A DNA stretch of 64,000 nucleotides from Lysinibacillus parviboronicapiens (GTDB taxonomy: Bacteria > Bacillota > Bacilli > Bacillales_A > Planococcaceae). Location: the NCBI RefSeq assembly GCF_003049575.1, contig NZ_PYWI01000003.1:62001-126000 (forward strand), written 5' to 3'. Of this stretch, positions 25,130-34,253 are shown piece by piece. The position numbers were made by a program, and so were the translations under genes. The stretch's first letter is position 1. Each line of letters begins with the position of its first letter. Below the pieces are notes generated by a model that did no database searches, had not been told where the DNA came from, and saw nothing but the letters and a program-made list of their open reading frames with translations.

Positions 25130-26410
25130 TTAATATTGAACTTTTTTTCCATCGGTTTTAATAATCGCAGACGCAATTACGACAAAACCGAGCATTAATA
25201 TAAAGATTAAATCCAGTAAACCTGTATGCATTGATACTGTAAATAAAGTAATTACAAACGCATAGGCAACAGAGTGGAAGCTGCGAATACCACCTTGCTT
25301 CACTTTATTATAGATGAGAGAAATTAAGATACCGTATAACAAGAAGCCAATTGCTACAAGCGCATAGCCACCATCTAGGAACAGCTGCCCTATAAAGGTA
25401 GGTGTTGTTGTTCTCGTTGGACGTGTAATATACTTACCTTCTTCTACACTTAAAGAGTTTACAACCTCAGTAACCTTCATACGCGGTGAAATTTGCTCAC
25501 CAGGTAAAATAGTATTGAAGATACCGCCATGAATCTCTCCTTTTAGGTAACCTTCCTCTTGTGTATACTCTATAATTTTACTTAAAACAATATGACCCGT
25601 AACACTTTCACCATTCAATGAACGCATCCATTTAGGTGTTAAATTTACCTTTTGCTCTACTGTCAAAAGTTTTTCTTTATCGGTTTCCGATAACTCAACA
25701 TCTGGTTGATCGCGATTATTGAATTCCTTTGATGTATCCTCTGTCATAACGCGCAGGAAACCAAACATTGAAAACGCTACACCTATCACTAATAAGGCTG
25801 TAAGGAACCAAGTTAATTTCACACGTTTTACAACATAGTGGAAAATAATAATACCTGTAAATAGCATAATGATTAATGGTGTACGATAGCCCATTAATAA
25901 GAATAAAAACATGACAACCGCAAAAATCGAACCATAAACTAATGCTTTTTTCCATGTCATATGTTTTTCTAAAATCATTTTGTATGATAATAATAGCAGA
26001 ATTCCATACCATAGTAATTGGCTAAAGAAGTTAAGTTTTGGATCAAGATTACGTCGGTTAGATTCATCCGAAATCCCCAAACCTCCACCAAAAATCATCA
26101 TTAAATAAGAAGCTAAGCCGATTAATGTTAATAGCACAACAAAGTGAATCACATATTTCCCTAAAAAGGATAATCCGAATGATGGGATTGTCCATTGTAA
26201 TTTATCAATGATATAGACACCGATGTAATAGCACACAAGCGCTACTAGTACAGCTGGTAAAATGGAAACGCGCACATTAAATAAATCGAATCGATGAAAA
26301 TCGAACAGACTTGTGAAGAAATAAAGCACTAATATAAAAGGTAAAAAGAAATACGGTGAAAACGTATCTATCTTGTTAACCTTTGTAAAAACTTGTTTCA
26401 GTTTATTCAT
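25130..26410 (-). CDS. Wzy-like O-antigen/oligosaccharide repeat polymerase
   Basis: This 426-residue polytopic membrane protein has about eleven helices and a long extracytoplasmic loop (about 225-340). That loop contains acidic DVELSETDKEKLLT and a Gly/Pro-rich part (GEIHGGIFNTILPGEQISP). The topology and the segment MGYRTPLIIMLFTGIIIF resemble O-antigen polymerase-type proteins. In B. anthracis, Wzy-like WpaA/WpaB act on the pyruvylated SCWP, so the same job is plausible here, between SLH genes. No ribosome binding site lies next to the ATG at 26408-26410: a strong GAGGAGG is about 41 bases upstream with a hairpin between. An in-frame TAA upstream excludes a longer start. Confidence 0.72.
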   Translation of the reverse strand: MNKLKQVFTKVNKIDTFSPYFFLPFILVLYFFTSLFDFHRFDLFNVRVSILPAVLVALVCYYIGVYIIDKLQWTIPSFGLSFLGKYVIHFVVLLTLIGLASYLMMIFGGGLGISDESNRRNLDPKLNFFSQLLWYGILLLLSYKMILEKHMTWKKALVYGSIFAVVMFLFLLMGYRTPLIIMLFTGIIIFHYVVKRVKLTWFLTALLVIGVAFSMFGFLRVMTEDTSKEFNNRDQPDVELSETDKEKLLTVEQKVNLTPKWMRSLNGESVTGHIVLSKIIEYTQEEGYLKGEIHGGIFNTILPGEQISPRMKVTEVVNSLSVEEGKYITRPTRTTTPTFIGQLFLDGGYALVAIGFLLYGILISLIYNKVKQGGIRSFHSVAYAFVITLFTVSMHTGLLDLIFILMLGFVVIASAIIKTDGKKVQY

Positions 26411-26419
26411 ACATGTAAT

Positions 26420-26457
26420 ACATCTAATTTATCTTATTAGATGTTATTGCCCTCCTC
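26420..26457 (-). promoter_or_regulatory. Hairpin between a distant Shine-Dalgarno and the Wzy-like start
   Basis: Minus strand: GAGGAGG (26451-26457) is followed by a 9-bp perfect stem ACATCTAAT/ATTAGATGT (26436-26444 with 26420-26428, loop seven bases), then the ATG at 26408-26410. Folding would bring the ribosome site within about 14 bases of the start. Confidence 0.5.
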
Positions 26458-26691
26458 TATCATGAATCAATAGTCACTAACTACTATTATATTCTTTAGT
26501 TTTCCCTACAAAACAAAGGTTATTATATCATAAATATAGATAGACTTATAGAATGGATTTAATAGATTTAACATAAAAAAACGCAATAATTTCTTTTTTT
26601 ACCTAAATCTCTACGAATCATCCATTATTTAGTTGTAATATGTGTAGTAGTACTATTTTTTGCAACAATACTAAACAAGGATGTGAATCTT

Positions 26692-28620
26692 TTGAAAAAA
26701 ATATTCTTTTCACTATTGGCAACCTGTGCTTTCTTGCTTGTAACAGAGTTATCCTCTTCACAAGCCCAAGCAGCAACACAAAGAATCGGTGTTGTTTTCT
26801 CTGAAAGTAGCGAGAAATATGCTAATACGACACACCCTGGTGGTACCTATCAAGGACAAACTGTATCGCCAAAGGTCGACTATAGCTCAACATACAATAA
26901 AGAGCTTAAAGCATACCTTCTCTATCAACAACAGGGCTTCAATGTAGAAAAAATTTATGAAAAGGACTTAAACAGCTTAGAAGCTTTAAGCCAGTACGAC
27001 GCAATCGTTTTTCCATATACAGTGATGATGAATCATCAACAACGCGAAAATGTCAAAATGTACGTACGGAATGGTGGTGGGGCAATTTTCGCCTTCCAAA
27101 CAGCTCGTAACGAGGCAACAAAATTTCCTAAAGCAGGCCAAATGGATTTGTCCCCATTGATCTATGATGTCGATTCTTGGGTAATGGAATGGGATAACCT
27201 AACTGAAGTATTCAATGCGCGCTTTATAGACGATGTTGTGTTGGGGAACGCTACTGTCAGCAACACAAATACTGTACACCCTATCATGCAGAACGCGACA
27301 AAAGAGCTTGGTAAAAGCAAACTGAATCTGACTAAAACAGATCAAGAATGGGTTGAAATCATCAAGCCTTGGCAAGGTGGCTCAGCAACACCTATTTTGT
27401 ATTTCTCAAATTACGATTACACAAGTAAGCCACAAACAATGAAGAAAAATGAATTCGGTGCTGCTCACGCCATTGAATACGGTAAAGGTCGTGTCGTTCA
27501 AATTGGTTTTAAAATCTTTGATTATATTAATATTGATGCAAAAGCAGATTGGCAGGACAACGAAAACGGAGTTGCCTACACAACAACAAGTGGTGACAAT
27601 GATGCAAAAGTATTTATGAAACACGCTTTAAAGTGGACGGCAGAGAATCATAAAGGCAATACACCACGCCGCTATAATCTTTCACTGTATTCTGACGGCG
27701 TGCAAAGCTATGTAGCTCCTTCTGGTCAATTTGTGTTCTATTCCACAGTGACTGTGAAGAATAACGGGAATGTACCTGCGCGTGGCACATTAAAAGTAGA
27801 GATTTTAGATACAAATGGTTATGTTGTTGGTCAAGGACATGAGCGCTATATTCCGGGTCTAGCGGCTGACGCGACAACAGATAATGCTGATCGTAAAGAT
27901 ATTAGTACCCATTCGGAAAAATATCAAATATTTATGCCTGGTAATTTAGCTGCCGGTACGTATACTATTCGTACATCCTTTATTGAAGGCCGTGATGATC
28001 GTAAAAATGTTGACGAAAAATTCGCAACGATTGCAGAAATTAAAACGCTCACACGCCCAAAAGGTTCCAATAAGGCAACAATTGCTGTGGCTTCCATGTT
28101 CCAAGATATAACAACTTCAAATAGTGGCTACTATGATGTTAAAAATTTACAGGCCCTTGGTATTATTAATGGGAGTAATGGCAAATTTAATCCACAGGGA
28201 ACATTAACACGTATGCAAGCCACTGAAATGGTTTTACGTGCGCTTGGTATTACTGCGTCAAGCTCAGCTTCCATGAAAGCAAGTGACGCAAAACACGGTG
28301 ATTATGGCTACGCACAGTTAGCAACGGGCATACGCTACGGAATTATTTCATTAGAAAACGGTAAAATTAATGCTCATCAGCCAATGACACGTGCTGATAT
28401 GGCACATGCTCTTGTCAATGGCTTTAAACTACAAGGCTTTTCGACTAATACTTTTTCAGACGTGCCCCCTTCTCATACTTATTACAAAGATATCCAAGCA
28501 CTATACGCTCTAGGCATTACAACGGGTTACGCAGATAATTCATTTAAGCCTAGTGGTACGGTTACACGTCAAAACTTTGCACAATTCGTTAATCGTACAT
28601 TGTACGCGAATGCTAAATAG
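26692..28620 (+). CDS. SLH-anchored protein with GATase-like N-terminal domain
   Basis: This exported protein is about 642 residues long. The signal peptide (KKIFFSLLATCAFLLV, ending AQAA) is followed by an alpha/beta domain (about 30-330) that reads like a class I glutamine amidotransferase fold (QYDAIVFPYTVMMNHQQ, VRNGGGAIFAF, YGKGRVVQIGFKIF). No Cys is visible at the nucleophile position, so it may be non-catalytic or binding. A CARDB-like beta-sandwich follows (about 340-465), then three SLH domains (TLTRMQATEMVLRAL, PMTRADMAHALVNGF, GTVTRQNFAQFVNRT). A GTG at 26683 is in frame, but the TTG at 26692 fits AAGGA spacing better. Confidence 0.75.
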   Translation: MKKIFFSLLATCAFLLVTELSSSQAQAATQRIGVVFSESSEKYANTTHPGGTYQGQTVSPKVDYSSTYNKELKAYLLYQQQGFNVEKIYEKDLNSLEALSQYDAIVFPYTVMMNHQQRENVKMYVRNGGGAIFAFQTARNEATKFPKAGQMDLSPLIYDVDSWVMEWDNLTEVFNARFIDDVVLGNATVSNTNTVHPIMQNATKELGKSKLNLTKTDQEWVEIIKPWQGGSATPILYFSNYDYTSKPQTMKKNEFGAAHAIEYGKGRVVQIGFKIFDYINIDAKADWQDNENGVAYTTTSGDNDAKVFMKHALKWTAENHKGNTPRRYNLSLYSDGVQSYVAPSGQFVFYSTVTVKNNGNVPARGTLKVEILDTNGYVVGQGHERYIPGLAADATTDNADRKDISTHSEKYQIFMPGNLAAGTYTIRTSFIEGRDDRKNVDEKFATIAEIKTLTRPKGSNKATIAVASMFQDITTSNSGYYDVKNLQALGIINGSNGKFNPQGTLTRMQATEMVLRALGITASSSASMKASDAKHGDYGYAQLATGIRYGIISLENGKINAHQPMTRADMAHALVNGFKLQGFSTNTFSDVPPSHTYYKDIQALYALGITTGYADNSFKPSGTVTRQNFAQFVNRTLYANAK

Positions 28621-28708
28621 TTTCCGCTTTGTCACTTATTACACTGTCCTTACTGGTAGAATGTTGAACTACAACATTCATATCAGCGACTGCTACTAAT
28701 AAGACAAG

Positions 28709-28750
28709 AAAAGAGCTACACAGTTCACAATGAACTATGTAGCTCTTTTA
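28709..28750. terminator. Bidirectional terminator between two SLH genes
   Basis: Near-perfect stem AAAAGAGCTAC...AGTTCA with TGAACT...GTAGCTCTTTT. It ends the plus-strand gene at 28620 and the minus-strand gene at 28753. Confidence 0.88.
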
Positions 28751-28752
28751 AA

Positions 28753-30654
28753 TTATTGTTTTGCGTAATATTGAGAAATACCTTTATAAATAGATTCTGC
28801 AAATAGCTCAACATATTGATCATCTGTCATTTTACCACGATCTTCACTATTTGTGAGGAAGCCTAGTTCGACTAAAATCGCTGGAATTAAAGTGTTACGA
28901 ATGACATAGTATTGTTGCTCTTTCACACCACGATTTTTCATATTTAAGTTTGTCACAATTTGATTGTTTACAAAAGTAGCTAAATCTATATCCTCTTGAT
29001 ACATATCTCCTGTTGTCACAGCATAATATGTTTCAGTACCTTGTGCAGAAGTGCTCGATGCTGAGTTGACATGGATACTAACAAAGATTTCACCGAAGTT
29101 TGCATCCGTAAAATCCACACGATCTTGTAATGATGGGTACGTATCACCTGTACGTGTCATCTTTACCTGTGCACCTGCTGCTTCAAGTTTTTGCTTGACA
29201 AGTGTAGTCACTTTTAATGTAATAGACTTTTCTGAAGTTGAACCCACTACAGCACCTGGGTCCTTACCACCATGTCCAGCATCAAGAATGATAATACGGT
29301 TTTTCAACGGATTACCTTGGTTTAATAGCTTTAAGTACGATTTGTGCACATAACCTGTTTGGCCTTTAAAAGTAATTTGTGCCCAGTAACCATTTATACT
29401 GTTAACATGCACGTATTCGCCTTTGCTTAGCTTACCTAATACCGTAGAAGTCGAATTTGCTTCTTTTCGTACATTCAAACTATCAACAGTTGTACGTCCT
29501 AGTAAATCCCCTGATACAGGTGGAGTTGGTGGATCTGGATTCGGATCTGGTTTAGGTTGTTCCACTTCTACATCCTCTGTACTGTTTGCTACAATATATC
29601 CTGGCAAACCATTTACTACCGTTAAATAGTAACCACTAACCGTCTTATAGACAGGCAATTTCACTTTACTATTTACGGTTGCAATAATTTTAGATGAAGA
29701 TGTTGCTTTCACATAAACATTAATACCTTGTGTAGTTGTAACTTGTTTTTGGATACTACCTAAAGCATTACCGTCCGCGTCTAAAAACTGTGCATACGTT
29801 TTATAAATATAAGCATAGGCACCTTTATACGTTACTTTTAACCAGTCTCCTTCAACAGCATAGACTGATAGTTTACCGCCTTTATTGACTGTCCCTACAA
29901 CATTCGTACTAGAATTAGAATCTTTTGACTTACGAATATTTAATCCATCTGTCGTTACTTGAATTAAACCAATAACCTGCTTTGTATCTGGAACAGCATC
30001 ACCTTTTACAGGTAGTTCTAAACGATATTTTTCACTTTTAGCACGCGCTACAAATAATGCAAATTGCGCACGTGTTACTTGACTATTTGGATTATAATTC
30101 TGACCGCTACCTTTTGTAATACCGTTATAGTAAATAGTATTAACATATTGAACGTAAGGATGCGTAATGCCAACGTCCACAAATGGAGAATCTATATTGT
30201 CATAAGCACTAGCATCGAGCTTAAATGCCTTTGTTAGTACATAACTCATTTCGTCACGTGTTAAAGGCTTGTTCGGTAAAAATTGCCCTTTTGTATTGGT
30301 TGCAAAGAGACCTAACTGAACGGCGCGTTCGACGTAGCCTGAAAGCTCAGTACCAACTGCTACATCTGAAAAGTTTGACTTGCTAACAACTAATGGTTTG
30401 TTCCCAGAGGCAACTACAACCATTTTTGCTACTTGTCCACGTGTTACATTATTATATGGTTTATATAACGTTTTGCCGTTTTCCTTATAACCTTTAATAA
30501 CACCTAAACTAACTAAATAATTAATCTCTTCATAAGCTTCATGCTTTGGGGAAACATCATCAAAACCACCACTTGCATTTGCACTATGTATAGTAAACAT
30601 AGAAGCTGAAATGAATAAGACGCATAATATAAGACTGATTTTTTTGAGGTACAA
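28753..30654 (-). CDS. SLH-anchored N-acetylmuramoyl-L-alanine amidase
   Basis: This exported autolysin has a signal peptide, three SLH domains (about 32-205; NNVTRGQVAKMVVVAS, KPLTRDEMSYVLTKAF, SQVTRAQFALFVARA), and three SH3b-like repeats (for example GLNIRKSKDSNS, SLNVRKEANSTS). A Pro-rich linker and a C-terminal Amidase_3 domain follow, with zinc ligands in DAGHGGKDPGA, the Glu after it and SIHVNSA, and the catalytic Glu in ILVELGFLTN. The frame opens at an ATG at 30690, but AAGGGAGG lies inside that extension and the TTG at 30652-30654, ten bases after GGAGG, gives a normal signal peptide (YLKKISLILCVLFI). About 633 residues. Confidence 0.88.
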   Translation of the reverse strand: MYLKKISLILCVLFISASMFTIHSANASGGFDDVSPKHEAYEEINYLVSLGVIKGYKENGKTLYKPYNNVTRGQVAKMVVVASGNKPLVVSKSNFSDVAVGTELSGYVERAVQLGLFATNTKGQFLPNKPLTRDEMSYVLTKAFKLDASAYDNIDSPFVDVGITHPYVQYVNTIYYNGITKGSGQNYNPNSQVTRAQFALFVARAKSEKYRLELPVKGDAVPDTKQVIGLIQVTTDGLNIRKSKDSNSSTNVVGTVNKGGKLSVYAVEGDWLKVTYKGAYAYIYKTYAQFLDADGNALGSIQKQVTTTQGINVYVKATSSSKIIATVNSKVKLPVYKTVSGYYLTVVNGLPGYIVANSTEDVEVEQPKPDPNPDPPTPPVSGDLLGRTTVDSLNVRKEANSTSTVLGKLSKGEYVHVNSINGYWAQITFKGQTGYVHKSYLKLLNQGNPLKNRIIILDAGHGGKDPGAVVGSTSEKSITLKVTTLVKQKLEAAGAQVKMTRTGDTYPSLQDRVDFTDANFGEIFVSIHVNSASSTSAQGTETYYAVTTGDMYQEDIDLATFVNNQIVTNLNMKNRGVKEQQYYVIRNTLIPAILVELGFLTNSEDRGKMTDDQYVELFAESIYKGISQYYAKQ

Positions 30655-30852
30655 TGTCTTATTTCCTCCCTTCCTGTTCTCGTGTTTCATTTTAACAAAA
30701 ATACACAGCCAAAACTATCATACGAATGTAACTTTTCTACTGTTTTTTACATATCCCCTCCCTTTTCTATAAAGTGGAATTAATCGTTGCAGTGACTTTC
30801 ACCACTTACAAACGATGAAAAGTTGACCCAATCAGATGGGACAACTATTTCA

Positions 30853-30885
30853 TAAAAAGAAGAGAGCCTGCAAGTGCAAACTCTC
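30853..30885 (-). terminator. Weak terminator candidate of the NlpC/P60-SLH gene
   Basis: Minus-strand hairpin GAGAGTTTGC/GCAGGCTCTC with mismatches, followed by TTCTTTTT, about 90 bases below the stop. Confidence 0.45.
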
Positions 30886-30971
30886 ATCCATTTATACATT
30901 ATTTAAAAGAACTTCCTTGCAATACTTCAAATGAAACGTAGCCCTTGTTTTATGTGAAGTGGAAATATATA

Positions 30972-31916
30972 TTATTTCTTTAATTGTTTTGCGCGTTCAA
31001 TAAAAGTTTCAAGCTGAGAAATTTTTAGCATTTCATTATAACCGAAGTTACCGTTATCTTTACCAGCTGTGATGCCATTTGTTGCAATAATTGAAATATA
31101 CTCAGTTGCCCAGTAGTTTTCAGGAACATCTGCAAATGTGACAACTTCACCTTGATGCTCAAGACCAAAAGCAAGTACTAATACTTTTGCAATTTGTGCA
31201 CGTGTCATTGGTGAAGATGGGTTAAACTTCCCATTGTCATCACCTTCAAAGATACCTAACTTCGCTACAGCTGCAATCGCACCAGCATGCGCATATGTTG
31301 GTTTTACATCTGTGAATTTTGTGTTTTTATCAGATGTATCTAAGTCTAAAGCTTGAGCAAGTTGCACAGCTACTTCAGCACGTGATGCATACACTGTAAA
31401 ATCAATTGCAGCATCCTTTACTTCAGCCGTCGCTACTTTTGTTACTTCTGCTTGTTGCTCTGTATCAAATGTTGCAACGCGTTTTGCGCCAATGTATCGA
31501 GAAGCCCAATAATATGGATCGTCTACACTAGAATAACTAACACCTTTGCCTGTTTGAGAGTGAATCATTTTACCGTCACCTATGTATATAGCTACATGTG
31601 AGATACCACTACCACTCGTGTTAAAGAAAAGTAAATCTCCTACTTGAAGATCGCTTTTGGCTACCGCAGTGCCTTGCTGATATTGTGAGCCTGACGTACG
31701 GTTAAGTTTAATACCTAAATCTGAAAAGACTTTAGAAGTAAAGCCTGAACAATCTAGTCCGCTTGTAGTTGTACCTCCATATGAATATGGAATACCTAAA
31801 TATTTAGTCGCTGTATCAGTGACTTCTGATGCAGTCGCCGCCTCAGCGTTATCTATTGGAGTCGCTGAAAATATCATAAAAGATGCAAAAATCGGTAATA
31901 ACCATTTCTTATTCAT
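30972..31916 (-). CDS. NlpC/P60 endopeptidase with C-terminal SLH domains
   Basis: This 314-residue exported peptidoglycan endopeptidase has a signal peptide to about AEA (26) and an NlpC/P60 domain at about 27-145 with C56 (LDCSGF), H107 (GISHVAIY) and H119. SLH repeats follow from about 170: a partial first one (YASRAEVAVQLAQAL), a good second one (SPMTRAQIAKVLVLAF) and a degenerate third (LKISQLETFIERAKQ, which lacks the TRAE-type motif). GAGAGGGG lies about 12 bases before the ATG. It is the same enzyme class as the LysM protein at 11093, but with a different anchor. Confidence 0.88.
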   Translation of the reverse strand: MNKKWLLPIFASFMIFSATPIDNAEAATASEVTDTATKYLGIPYSYGGTTTSGLDCSGFTSKVFSDLGIKLNRTSGSQYQQGTAVAKSDLQVGDLLFFNTSGSGISHVAIYIGDGKMIHSQTGKGVSYSSVDDPYYWASRYIGAKRVATFDTEQQAEVTKVATAEVKDAAIDFTVYASRAEVAVQLAQALDLDTSDKNTKFTDVKPTYAHAGAIAAVAKLGIFEGDDNGKFNPSSPMTRAQIAKVLVLAFGLEHQGEVVTFADVPENYWATEYISIIATNGITAGKDNGNFGYNEMLKISQLETFIERAKQLKK

Positions 31917-32015
31917 ACTTTTGTTATACCCCTCTCGAAGAACTTTTTTGCCTATACATAGACTATCACAAATGTTAGTATTTTAATTTTTCAATTGTGT
32001 AACGGTTTTAAAAAC

Positions 32016-32060
32016 AGAAAAAAGTGCTGATATACCAACGTTTCGAGGTTTATCAGCACT
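32016..32060 (-). terminator. Terminator of the SLH-CAP gene
   Basis: Minus-strand stem AGTGCTGATA pairing with TATCAGCACT, then TTTTTT. Confidence 0.8.
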
Positions 32061-32198
32061 AATAATTGGGTATTAAATTATGGTTATTCCGGTCTTTTGT
32101 AACATTCCTGTAATATTAGAGATGGTTTGTTACAGACAATTACACTTCTATGTAATTCGATTCAGTTGCATAATAGTTAACTAAATCAAATAATAAAC

Positions 32199-33281
32199 TT
32201 ATTGGCTAGAAAATAATTGCACCCAATAGTAATTTCCTTTGCTATCTTCTGCAATGGCTACACCCGTGTTTGTGTAATGTTCGCGCAGTATGTTTTCACG
32301 GTGCGATGGAGAAGCCATCCATGCTTTCACAGCCGCTTGAGGAGTTGGGATATTTCTGCCAATGTTTTCTCCTAAGCTTGTATATGGATAATCGAATAAT
32401 GTCGCTAAATCCCATGGTGCCCCGTAGTAAGGGGATTCATGCTCAAAATAATGTCGATTCACCATATCCTGTGCCTTGATAACAGCGACTTGTGTTAGTG
32501 CTGCATCTAAGCTAAGTGGTTGCAGTTTATTCTTGTGTCGTTCTATGTTAATTAAACGAACCACCTCATTAGACATAGTCGATGAAAAATTAACAGTCGG
32601 GATATATGTCTTTGATAAATAATCATAGGCAACTTCAAAATTTTTCACCTTATTCGTAAAAGTAAGGCTACGCTCAATTAACGTGGCAAATTGTGCACGT
32701 GTAACCATGAGATTCGGTGCAAATTGCTGTGACTTTACCCCTTGAATAATCCCCACATCAGCTAATGATTCAATATAGTCCTTCGCCCAATGTGCTTCGT
32801 TAATATCATTAAATTTGCTGTTATTGGTTGAATCAACTTCGATATTATAGGAAAGAGTTAGCATTTTCGCAATCTGCATACGCTTTAAAGGAGAATCAGG
32901 ATTGAAGCAATCACCATTTTGCAAAATGCCTAATTCAACTAATGCGCAAATCTCTTTGTAATACTGATGATTGGCAGGTAAATCTTTAAAGTCAGGCGAA
33001 AAAGAACTATCCATTTTTAGCTGCATCGAGCGTGCAATCGCAGCGGCTGCCTCCGCCCTTGTGATCGACTGATCGGGCTTAAAAGATCCATCTTCATATG
33101 TTGTCATATATTGCTCACCTAACATATGCTGAATCGAGTTACTTGCCCAATGTGTTACTGGGACATCCTTTGCGACTTCCGCCGCTAATGCTACCTCTGT
33201 TGTACTCATCAAAGATTCAGCATACGGTGTAGCCTGAAAAATAAGTGATAATATGACAATACTAGATACTTTTTTTAACAT
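32199..33281 (-). CDS. SLH-anchored CAP (SCP/PR1-like) domain protein
   Basis: This 360-residue exported protein has a signal peptide with a helical spacer and three SLH domains (about 38-215; QSITRAEAAAAIARSM, SPLKRMQIAKMLTLSY, LMVTRAQFATLIERSL). The C-terminal CAP domain (about 235-358) has VVRLINIERHKNKLQPL, the His in YFEHESPYYG, LGENIGRN and SPSHRENIL, as in YkwD-type proteins. Bacterial CAP proteins are often secreted with spore or wall functions, but their chemistry is not settled. GGGAGG is five bases before the ATG. It is monocistronic, with a terminator. Confidence 0.88.
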   Translation of the reverse strand: MLKKVSSIVILSLIFQATPYAESLMSTTEVALAAEVAKDVPVTHWASNSIQHMLGEQYMTTYEDGSFKPDQSITRAEAAAAIARSMQLKMDSSFSPDFKDLPANHQYYKEICALVELGILQNGDCFNPDSPLKRMQIAKMLTLSYNIEVDSTNNSKFNDINEAHWAKDYIESLADVGIIQGVKSQQFAPNLMVTRAQFATLIERSLTFTNKVKNFEVAYDYLSKTYIPTVNFSSTMSNEVVRLINIERHKNKLQPLSLDAALTQVAVIKAQDMVNRHYFEHESPYYGAPWDLATLFDYPYTSLGENIGRNIPTPQAAVKAWMASPSHRENILREHYTNTGVAIAEDSKGNYYWVQLFSSQ

Positions 33282-33470
33282 CGCTACCTCCCATTATGTA
33301 AATACATAGTGTTGTTGTATGTTCAGAAAGATGGAGAGAGATTTATAGATTAATTGTAAACCTATTTAGATGCTAACATTCCAAAACTCCCCTACCTCTG
33401 TGGTAGTCCATACCCTTCAAGACCATATATAAACATACCATTATTACCGAATTTTTCCTATAATATTTTT

Positions 33471-33514
33471 AAAAAACACTCTAAAGGTAAGTTAATACCA
33501 AAGAGTGTTTTTTA
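33471..33514 (-). terminator. Terminator of the SLH-only gene
   Basis: Stem AAAAAACACTCT with AGAGTGTTTTTT. T-runs are present on both strands; the minus-strand gene ends at 33520. Confidence 0.8.
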
Positions 33515-33519
33515 ACGTA

Positions 33520-34179
33520 CTATTCTACACTAATAATATATAGGTGATTATCATTTTTTTGTAAGGTGCGATAAAGGAATAAAGCCATTTGTCCACGGCC
33601 AATATCCATATACGGTGAAAAAGTTGTCGAACTGGTGCCTTCCGTAATACCATAATTTAATAACGTTTGAATGTACTGGTTGGTTTCAACATCTTCCGTA
33701 AAATCTGCAAAAGGTGCCGATAATGTTGTTGCCTGCTGTAAATTAAACCCTAATGTTAAAATCTTCGCCATTTGACTGCGCTTCATATAATTATTCGGAT
33801 TATAATTTGTTCCTTTTTGGATAATGCCCTGTGTGGCAAGGGCTGCAATATGCCCATAATATGTATGAGATGTCGGTACGTCATTGAAGCCAGGATTTTC
33901 TACATTTTTGGTATCTAATTTCAGCGCTTCAGCTAAAAAATAGGCTGCTTCCCCTCTTGTTAACTGTTGATAAGGGCTGAACGTCGTAGAAGTTGTACCA
34001 AATACAATTCCCAAGCCATATAATTCGCTAACTGCTTTGTAAAGTTCGGCCTCGCTACCACTATTTTTAATATCTGTAAATGGCATTGTAGCTGCTTCTG
34101 TCGGTAACACTGCAACACAGGGTGCCACCACTGCAGCAGTTATGAGCGCCCATGCTCGTCGTGAATGCTTTTTGTTCAT
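33520..34179 (-). CDS. SLH-only surface protein
   Basis: This 219-residue exported protein consists of a signal peptide (to about AATM at 32) and three SLH domains only (QQLTRGEAAYFLAEAL, NYMKRSQMAKILTLGF, MDIGRGQMALFLYRTL), ending DNHLYIISVE. With no enzymatic domain it could be a minor S-layer component, a competitor for SCWP sites, or the leftover of a longer gene. The stop is followed directly by a terminator, so recent truncation by frameshift is not obvious. The start ATG follows GGGGGCGGAGAG. Confidence 0.85.
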   Translation of the reverse strand: MNKKHSRRAWALITAAVVAPCVAVLPTEAATMPFTDIKNSGSEAELYKAVSELYGLGIVFGTTSTTFSPYQQLTRGEAAYFLAEALKLDTKNVENPGFNDVPTSHTYYGHIAALATQGIIQKGTNYNPNNYMKRSQMAKILTLGFNLQQATTLSAPFADFTEDVETNQYIQTLLNYGITEGTSSTTFSPYMDIGRGQMALFLYRTLQKNDNHLYIISVE

Positions 34180-34216
34180 TCTCTCCGCCCCCTTCTCTTT
34201 AACTTTACTGACTGCT

Positions 34217-34248
34217 AAAAAAATGAAAAGAGGGTTTCCCCCCTCTTC
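34217..34248 (-). terminator. Probable terminator of the repeat-protein gene
   Basis: Minus-strand AGAGGG..CCCTCT hairpin followed by TTTCATTTTTTT, directly after the stop at 34254. Confidence 0.6.
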
Positions 34249-34253
34249 TCTAA

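Noticed and set aside
33520-34179. SLH-only gene as a frameshifted fragment of a larger gene
   Set aside because: The stop is followed within a few bases by a good terminator and no open remnant lies downstream.
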